Origin: Bimuria novae-zelandiae CBS 107.79
Lineage: Eukaryota > Ascomycota > Dothideomycetes > Pleosporales > Didymosphaeriaceae
DNA: 64,000 nt
Direction: 5' to 3'
Assembly: GCA_010015655.1 (NCBI GenBank)
Contig: ML976678.1
Location: forward strand, 554,595-618,594
The position numbers and the translations under genes are program-made. This document shows positions 57,421-64,000 of this stretch, in pieces (position 1 is the first letter of the stretch; each line of letters begins with the position of its first letter). Under the pieces are notes generated by a model that was not told the origin of the DNA, did no database searches, and saw nothing but the letters and a program-made list of their open reading frames with translations.

Positions 57421-57462
57421 CTTCCTATTTCAAAAACCACCCTCCCATGGGTACCCGTACAG

Positions 57463-57551
57463 CGATTTTTTAGAGCGCATCGATTTTTCAGTGCACATCG
57501 ATTTTTCAGTGCACATCGATTTTTCAGGGCACATCGATTTTTCGAGGCGGT
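57463..57551. repeat. 18-bp minisatellite in the Tc1 element
   Basis: About five units of CGATTTTTCAGTGCACAT with small variations, between the left terminal repeat and the transposase stop. Confidence 0.85.
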
Positions 57552-57594
57552 TTGGCAATATCGTTTATTTAGTGCTAGCTTGGGATAACACAAT

Positions 57595-58881
57595 TTATTG
57601 CCGACTCTCATGCCTCCTAGGCTTATCCTCCGCTCCCTCGCGATACTCATTACCCCCTTCAAGCCGAATTACCTCCTGAATGTGCCTCATGATTCGCTCG
57701 ATCCAGGCCTGAATTCGCCATTGTTCTAGATGGTCCCATGCCTCCTTCCAGGCTCGCTCGGCCTCAGCTCTTGACTTTCGAGCACCTTTCTTACTAACTA
57801 CACGTTTGAGATGTGCCCAGCAAGGCTCAATCATATTCAAGTCCGGAGAATTGCCGGGCCAAAGAAGCTTTGCAACGCCATGCGTACTATACACAAAGCT
57901 TTGGGCGTGGTGGGCATGGGAAGGGGCCTTATCCTCTTGCACAATTGTATTTGGCCGGTCCTTCATGCATTCTTTAGCAAATGGAAGCAACTTTGGCTTA
58001 AGGATGCAGGATTGGTAGCGGTACCAATCTATACCTTTTCCTCTACCTCTTGTAAGCTTGCCATTTGCTGCAGTCCATTTCCATTGAGGTTTCCTTCCGC
58101 TCTTGTTCTGTAGCCCTAGCCTTCCCATCTCAGTATTAAGTTCCCACATCTCCTTCATAATAGGCTCAAGCTCTTCATTAAGCTTAGCTATTTCAACAGC
58201 TCCCTTCTCTCTTTCTGACGCCGTCTCAGGCCGCCAAATATGAAAAGGCCCTTTCTTATCATAAGAAAAGCAGCCCCAAAACATAAATTCCGAATAGCCT
58301 TTCCACCTTTCTCGTATACAACTCTTCAGAAAACGCTCGTCCTTGGATCGCCAGATTCGGTACCCTCCACGACGGTGCAATAGAACAACGGATGTCTCGT
58401 CTAACCAGATGACATTCTTCCAATCGTCTAATGTCCAGTGGGCATGGCTCCGGCAAAACTGAAGCCTCTCCTCCCTTATTTTTTTTGTAAGGCCTGGCTT
58501 TCGAGTTGGCTTTGTCTTTCTTAGACCTGCCTTTCGAAGAACGCGCCAAACGGTCATAGCTGAAATCCCTCCAACTTCTGCGGCAATATAAGCGCATGTT
58601 TTCTCCCGGCCGAAGCGGTCAGAACGGACCTTCGCAAGGATATCATCTTTGGCGTCATCCTGTTTGGGGGGGCGGCCGGAGCGGGGGGCATTTTCAACAT
58701 GGATATTACGGACAACAGGATGCTCAGCCTGTGGATCGAAACCTCGTTTGATTGCGCGATCGTAGATAGAGTTGACTGTACGTGCTTTTATGCCGGTCTG
58801 TCGCTCAATATCCTCATTTGATACACCGAAAACTTTAAGAGCAATAACTTGTGCTCGGGTAGCAGAATCATAAGGCGCCAT
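57595..58881 (-). CDS. Tc1/mariner DD34E transposase, intact
   Basis: Cut-and-paste transposase of 428 residues, uninterrupted. The ATG at 58881 begins MAPYDSATRAQVIALKVFGV; residues about 1-130 hold two helix-turn-helix parts (VSNEDIERQTGIKARTVNSI; GGISAMTVWRVLRKAGL). The catalytic triad is complete: D in VIWLDETSV, D in VQEDKAPSH, and E in NMIEPCW, with 34 residues between the second and third (DD34E). The region between first and second aspartate is longer than in animal Tc1, with a helical insertion (AKLNEELEPIMKEMWELN), as in some fungal members. Together with perfect terminal repeats this suggests a recently active autonomous copy. Confidence 0.96.
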   Translation of the reverse strand: MAPYDSATRAQVIALKVFGVSNEDIERQTGIKARTVNSIYDRAIKRGFDPQAEHPVVRNIHVENAPRSGRPPKQDDAKDDILAKVRSDRFGREKTCAYIAAEVGGISAMTVWRVLRKAGLRKTKPTRKPGLTKKIREERLQFCRSHAHWTLDDWKNVIWLDETSVVLLHRRGGYRIWRSKDERFLKSCIRERWKGYSEFMFWGCFSYDKKGPFHIWRPETASEREKGAVEIAKLNEELEPIMKEMWELNTEMGRLGLQNKSGRKPQWKWTAANGKLTRGRGKGIDWYRYQSCILKPKLLPFAKECMKDRPNTIVQEDKAPSHAHHAQSFVYSTHGVAKLLWPGNSPDLNMIEPCWAHLKRVVSKKGARKSRAEAERAWKEAWDHLEQWRIQAWIERIMRHIQEVIRLEGGNEYREGAEDKPRRHESRQ

Positions 58882-58959
58882 ATCGGTAAATTTTGTCGAA
58901 AAGAGAGAGTATACAGTGTGTACAGTAGGAAGTAGTCAAATGGTGGTGACGTGGCAGAT

Positions 58960-58986
58960 CCTGCCGGCAGGATTCTGCCGGCAGAA
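58960..58986. repeat. Two adjacent palindromes near the Tc1 right end
   Basis: CCTGCCGGCAGG (58960-58971) and TTCTGCCGGCAGAA (58973-58986) share the TGCCGGCA core, just inside the right terminal repeat and upstream of the transposase start. Possible transposase or regulator binding sites (inference). Confidence 0.6.
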
Positions 58987-59529
58987 AAACTGGAGGCGGT
59001 GAGCGCGGACTTTTGATATGCACCTCCGTATTCGTCTGCTATAATAAGATCTCTAAGTCTATTAGCAGGAGTAATATACGTGGCGGAAAGTAGAGGATTT
59101 TAAGACTAGTTAGATAAGATAGTAACGTCTACGCACTACCTGCAACGCCACCTAAATTTAGTTTTATAATTTACGCTACTACTTTAACTAATACTACTTA
59201 CTCCTATTAACGCCCTTACGTTGTTTAGGCTTAGGATAATAATAAGAGCTATAAGGACCTTATACAACGCGTCTCCTATATAAATAATATAGTAAAAGAG
59301 GCTCTTAAGGTTAAACGCTCTCGCGCGACTATCGCTAGCACTAATAAGGAGTAGTAACTATAGGAAATTAACTATAATATTACCTATAATAATAGTTAAT
59401 GCTAAGCTACTAATAAGGCTACTAGTAAGAAGAGTGGAGCTCTCCACGTAGGTATTAAGAAACCTCTTACTATTAAAAAGTTCTTTAAAACAGAGGAGTT
59501 TGTATATAACGGAGGGAAGGGCATGAACG

Positions 59530-59851
59530 TGTTAGGATCCAACATGTCACACAGGTGGGGCAACGGCAGTTAAGAACCACCGACGTCTTGGCACACCTGG
59601 GCCAAGCGATTACGTGACACAAGTCACGAGTCCCAGAATTATTGGAAGTCCCAATCGTATCTTGGCATATGGGATTCTGGGACTTATGGGACACATGGGA
59701 CATTTGGGATTCTTAGGACTCAGCATAGTATATAGGAACGCGAGGATGAACTCTTATACTCGTGTTTAACCTGTTTATTAATCTATCGTTTGGATTTAAC
59801 TCAGGCTCTAGTTGATTTGATTGTGACTCCTACGCTCTCTTGATACTAACA
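59530..59851 (+). repeat. Probable 5' LTR of second Ty3/gypsy element
   Basis: TGTTAGGATCC...ACTAACA, about 322 bp. Contains repeated GGGACxxATGGGACA-like words, as in the other LTR. The partner LTR is outside the window, so borders rest on TG...CA ends only. Confidence 0.6.
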
Positions 59852-59999
59852 ACCCTATTAACTAGCTTAAGCAGTCAATACCCCTTCCTTGCCTAACAAG
59901 TACTTTTGCCCGAGAACTAACCCTAACTACTTACGGACTAGCTACCCGTAGGGACTTAACATCTTAAACACCCTTAACACGAGTACTACTAGGACTCCT

Positions 60000-61800
60000 A
60001 CTTCTTCCATAGCTTCAGGCAACGCTAGTGTCACTTTAATAAAGGACACTAAGAACAAGGCGCACAAACCTAATTTATATAATAGTAATTGTAGTCTCCT
60101 CGACACCTAGCTTCTACAATTAGACCTATACTTCTTCGACATGGACGATAATTTCGAAGATAAAAAGAAAGTTATCTTTATAGCAACTTACATGCAAGGA
60201 CCAGCTAAAGAATAGATCTATCCCTACTTAGTTAAGTACATAGACATGGACTACAATAATAAGGACGAGGACTACATGAATAGTTACGCCGACGTAGTTA
60301 ACATTATTAAGGATTACCTAAACTTTAAAAAATGTCTTAAGCAACTGTTCGGAATTGCTAATAAAACTACTATAGCTAAACAAGCAATCTAAACTATCTA
60401 ACAACAATAATTTATAATAGAATATGCAGCCGAGTTTCGCAAGTACGCTATATAACTCGACTAGGAAGATAAATCCCTTAAGACTATGTATTAATAAGGA
60501 CTTAAACGCAACGTGCGCGAAGAGCTCTTACGTAATAGTGCTAAACTCGATACCCTTAATAAATTATATAAGGAATCTATTTAGATCGATGGAGAATGGT
60601 TCGCACTACAAGAAGAGTTTCGCAGAAACCCAAGGAATGTCAGTTTTGGACGACAGGCACCTGTAGTCTACAGGGCGCCACCAAAAGCACCTCGACGACA
60701 GCAACAAAACGACTCTTATAGCTACTAACCTATAGAAGGAATCCAATTTAACAACTTAGAGAAAGGAATAAGGAAGTCTAACGGCTTTTGCAAGCCTAAC
60801 CAAAAGCGCATCTTAGATAGAACCTAATATAAGGGGACCAAGACACGCAAATACTTTATATGTAATAAACTAGGTTACATTGCCAGGAATCACAGGTTTA
60901 ATAACAAGGTTATTAGACAGCTAAACGTACTTACCGTTGATGACACAGAAGTAACCAACGAAGAATAGCAGGTAATACCCTCTATTAAGCAATCCAATAT
61001 CCTAAACAAGGACTTAGAGCGATCAGACTCGCCTAACTTACGACTCTACGAGGATGTATACGAAGGTTTAGATAAGGAAGAGATAGAGCTAATGCCTCGA
61101 TCTCCTACTTCTCACCCTAGCTAGAACAAGCTAGTTACTAGCAAGACGACGAATGTTTTCGACTTCTTAGAAAAACACTAACCTCGAGAAGGAAACTTCG
61201 GTTTTACAGTAGTAGAATGACAAGACCTAGACTACGAAGCCGCATTCTATCATGCTTACTAACCTGACTTGGTTAGTAAGACAGCACGAGAATGGGCAGA
61301 CGCTCGCTATAAAAACGAAGACCCTAAGAAGAAATACCTAAACGAAAGCCCGAACTACGAACTACAGTACGACCTGGACCACCGTAATCCTACGCATGAG
61401 ACCATACGATGGACCCTCTGCGGAGAAGACTAATGTACCATTTATTACTAAGCTAAGGAATATAGTTACTTTCCCCGAACGTACTAATAATGTAGATAGG
61501 AGTGGTTCGACTGCCCTATTACCTATTATAACGTTCACCTCTAGAACAAACGTGAAAAACGATACTTTCCACACCTTAACTAAGCGCTAAACTAAGTAAT
61601 GTTGTTACTAGTTAATGGAAAATGCGCATCCGACAAATGGCAAACATGCTTACACCCTGATTGTGAGGAACACAAAGAGCAAAAGGGAAAGTATGGGTTC
61701 AATCGCATACCGAAAGGGACTACGACCCTTAGGATTAAAATGGTAACGAAGGAAGAAGACAGTAAAGCTCTCCTAGAAAAGGGCTAGCAGTAGCCTTAGG
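60000..61800 (+). pseudogene. gag region, broken
   Basis: Fragments typical of Gag; near 60848 a zinc-knuckle relic reads KYFICNKLGYIARNH with Tyr at expected Cys and His positions. Stops in all frames. Confidence 0.7.
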
Positions 61801-61960
61801 AGAAGAAGAAGGAAGGACACCTTAATCCTATAAAGCCACCTACGGAAAAGATGTCTTTTTTAGACCTAGGCTTAGAAGGGAAGACGCCTTCAGAGAATTA
61901 AATGTTATAAATAGTTAGGCATTAATCAAGCTACTAGTATAGCTTGAAGAAACATGGATA

Positions 61961-62209
61961 AAAGCCATGCTAGACTCAGGAGCACAGGAAAGTTATATGT
62001 CGAGAAAAGCACTTAATGGAGCAGGACTCTATGAGCGTAAAAAGGCCATACCCTATGCTATCCATGTCGCGAATGGACAACTGATGCCCGGCAAGGCAAT
62101 GATTAAATACGAGGTCGAAACTACCCTCACGATCTATAGACACCAGGAATCGATTACCCTCGACATCATTAAGGAAGCCAATCACGACGTGATCTTAGGA
62201 CTACCCTAG
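61961..62209 (+). pseudogene. Aspartic protease domain of pol
   Basis: An undamaged stretch with the retropepsin active site (MLDSGAQESYMS) and the second landmark DVILGLP at its end. It is preceded and followed by stops, so the polyprotein is broken. Confidence 0.85.
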
Positions 62210-62519
62210 TTAAGGAAGCATAATCCTACAATTAACTAGGAAAGAAAGAAGCTATCCTTTAAGCGCTGTAACTATGCATTATAAATAAAGCCTACGCATT
62301 AATAGAGCATGATAGTAGATAAAAGAGCTATCAACACTATAGTCTCGCGACAGATAGTCGAAAAACGGAAGAAACCCTTGGCAGACGCTGGCAGGAACCA
62401 CCAGGTCACAGAGCGCAAGAAGATGGATGAAAGCACAAACTATGAAATTCCAGAATGCTACCGAGCATGGAATCATATGTTCACCGAGAGAGAAGGAAAA
62501 GCAAACCTTCCAGAACATT

Positions 62520-63772
62520 AGCCCTGGGATCTAGCAATAGACCTAGTAGAAGGGAAAACGCCACCCTTTGGACTACTATATGGCAAGACTGGGAAAGAAC
62601 TTCAACAAGAAAAAGAATTCATCGAGACAAATCTCGCGAAAGGATATATACGACTATTAAAGTTACTAGCAGCCAGCCCTTTCATGTTTGTTATAAAGAA
62701 AGATGGCACACCACGACCATGTGTTAACTATTGGAAGATTAACGACATAACGATTAAAAATTAATACCTACTACTAAATATCTTAGAATTAAGAGACCGA
62801 CTATTAAGAGCCAAACGCTTTATACTAATAGACTTATAAGATAGATATTACCTTATAAGAATTAAGGAAGGTAACGAGTGGAAGACAGCGTTTAGGTCAC
62901 GCTACGGACTATTTAAATACATAGTTATGCCTTTTAGACTTACCAACGCACCAGCGAACTTCTAAGCGCTAGTTAACTTTGTATTACGCAACTATTTGGA
63001 CATATTCGTTATCGCATACATGGACGATATACTTGTTTACTCTAAGAACGACGAGGACCACGTCCCGCACGTATAAATAGTACTAATAGCACTAGATAAG
63101 GCATATCTTAGGATTAAGCCAAAGAAGTGCAAATAGCACGTAACATGACTTAAATTTCTAGGACACGTTATCAGCACAGAAGGAATCGAAGTCGCACCTA
63201 ATAAGATTAAATGCATTAAGAACTAGCTAATACTAAAGACAGCGAAGAATATCTAAGAATTCTTAAGATTCTGTGGATTTAATCAACAATTTATTAAGGA
63301 TTACGCAAAGATCACGATACTACTTACAAACCTTATAAGAAAAGACACACTATTCGCATAGACTGTAGAGTGTAGAATATCGTTCTAACTCTTAAAGACC
63401 GCATGCATTATGCCACCAGTACTCATCCACTTTAGGGATGGAAAACCACTACGAATCGAAACAGACGCAAGTGACCTCGCGATAGGCGCCTGCGCGAAGC
63501 AAGAAAAAGATGGCAAATGGCACCCTATTGCATATTACTCATGCAAGTTCACCGACACGGAAACGCTTGGACAATACAAATTCAAGATCGTATATACACC
63601 TGGCAAAGAAAACGGACGAGCAGACGCACTCAGCCGACGACACGACCTTGCAGGAGACAAAGTAAAAACCTACTCCGCGATACTAAAACAAAAACCCGAT
63701 GGTTCTTTAGAACCTACGGCAGAACTCAATCAACTCCTTGTACTCACGCGAGAAGTACCCAAGGAACAATAG
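62520..63772 (+). pseudogene. Reverse transcriptase and RNase H of pol, broken
   Basis: RT blocks: the KKDGTPR-type start near 62700, [20 protein letters not shown] near 62872, and the catalytic [10 protein letters not shown] near 63018 (YxDD intact). RNase H spans 63410-63772 and is open throughout (LRIETDASDLAIGACAKQE; KIVYTPGKENGRADALSRR). TAG and TAA codons interrupt the RT part. Confidence 0.9.
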
Positions 63773-63789
63773 ACAGAGGTTATACGACA

Positions 63790-64000
63790 ATACCATGATG
63801 ACCTAGTATACGGACACCCAGGAATTAAGAAGACAATGGAACTTATCTAACGAAACTACACATTCTAAGGGATTAAAGAAGTAGTAACAACGTATATACG
63901 CAAGTGCGTAGACTGCCAAAAGAATAAACATGCTACTTATCTTAAGTACGGTGAGATGCAAACAATACAGATTCTAACAGCACCATAGGAAGACATCGCA
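63790..64000 (+). pseudogene. Integrase N-terminal zinc domain, partial
   Basis: YHDDLVYGHPGIKKTMELI followed after stops by YIRKCVDCQKNKHATYLKYG: the HHCC zinc-binding part of a Ty3 integrase. Cut by the window edge. Confidence 0.85.

Larger units (their letters stand above)
57306..59028 (-). mobile_element. Intact Tc1-type transposon
   Basis: A 1,723-bp element with perfect 35-bp terminal inverted repeats (57306-57340 and 58994-59028, starting CGGAGGTGCATATCAAAAGT), flanked by TA on both sides (57304-57305 and 59029-59030). It carries one full transposase ORF and shows no RIP-like TA enrichment. Confidence 0.96.
56815..59520 (+). mobile_element. Older Tc1-like element, decayed and interrupted
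   Basis: On the plus strand about 56820-57300 keeps an N-terminal helix-turn-helix-like part (LAATPTVKQSPPGRPVKVRD; RHDIIVYGTYRVHDAVRDLY) with a few stops and frameshifts. At 57304 it is interrupted by the intact Tc1 element and resumes at 59029 as TA-rich, stop-filled sequence. Outer ends were not located; the right limit is approximate. Confidence 0.6.
59530..64000 (+). mobile_element. Second Ty3/gypsy element, truncated by window end
   Basis: A 5' LTR followed by gag, protease, reverse transcriptase, RNase H and the start of integrase in Ty3 order. It differs in sequence from the chromovirus at 44926. RIP-type stops occur but are unevenly distributed. The 3' half of integrase and 3' LTR lie beyond the window. 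Confidence 0.92.

Noticed and set aside
57399..57662. Minus-strand frame with repeated ALKNRC hexapeptides
   Set aside because: Product of the 18-bp minisatellite behind the transposase stop; no independent start or coding evidence.

Overview
The window is from a filamentous ascomycete, most likely a Dothideomycete (inference). Support: single-copy eukaryotic genes with 46-124 bp spliceosomal introns and CTAAC/CTGAC-type branch points, fungal families (Zn2Cys6 regulator, AIM6-type phosphodiesterase, fungal PEBP), and transposons riddled with CpA-to-TpA changes typical of repeat-induced point mutation (RIP). Sequence alternates sharply between gene blocks of balanced composition and AT-rich RIP-degraded transposon blocks. 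The published frames hide the introns; exon structures below were rebuilt by hand from splice sites and frame continuity, and starts were placed on ATG.

Layout. 1-534: remains of a DNA transposon and a 91-bp repeat that recurs inverted at 56138-56228. 2715-9280: rps29 (-), a GNAT acetyltransferase (+) and an acidic nuclear DUF4211-type protein (+). 9643-18151: three pogo/Fot-like elements of about 2.1 kb with TA target sites, the last two sharing one TA; between the first and second is a secreted PEBP-like gene (+). 18841-30867: protein kinase (+), five-exon secreted protein with a GC-AG intron (-), Zn2Cys6 regulator (-) divergent from a short-chain dehydrogenase (+), and an F-box/RCC1 protein (-). 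31054-33353: a piggyBac-like element that largely escaped RIP but is disabled, with a 227-bp assembly gap. 33731-36637: eIF2B delta (+) convergent with a nucleolar CCDC137-like gene (-). 37163-38995: another RIP-degraded Fot-like element. 40075-43042: AIM6-like (+) convergent with a secreted SMP-30/lactonase-like propeller protein (-).

43642-64000 is nearly all transposon: an 82-bp inverted repeat encloses two head-to-tail piggyBac-like copies, the first split by a complete 6,978-bp Ty3/gypsy chromovirus (445-bp LTRs, AGTAG target duplication). Then comes a gene remnant cut by the 91-bp repeat, an intact Tc1 element (57306-59028) nested in a decayed Tc1-like copy, and a second Ty3/gypsy element running off the right edge.

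Most notable: a RIP-damaged antisense reading frame between the chromodomain and 3' LTR of the chromovirus, with a Zn2Cys6-like cysteine array followed by a basic coiled coil; and a Tc1 copy with intact transposase and perfect terminal repeats amid otherwise RIP-killed elements. I found no CRISPR, operon or bacterial-type system. I did not find convincing tRNA or rRNA genes.
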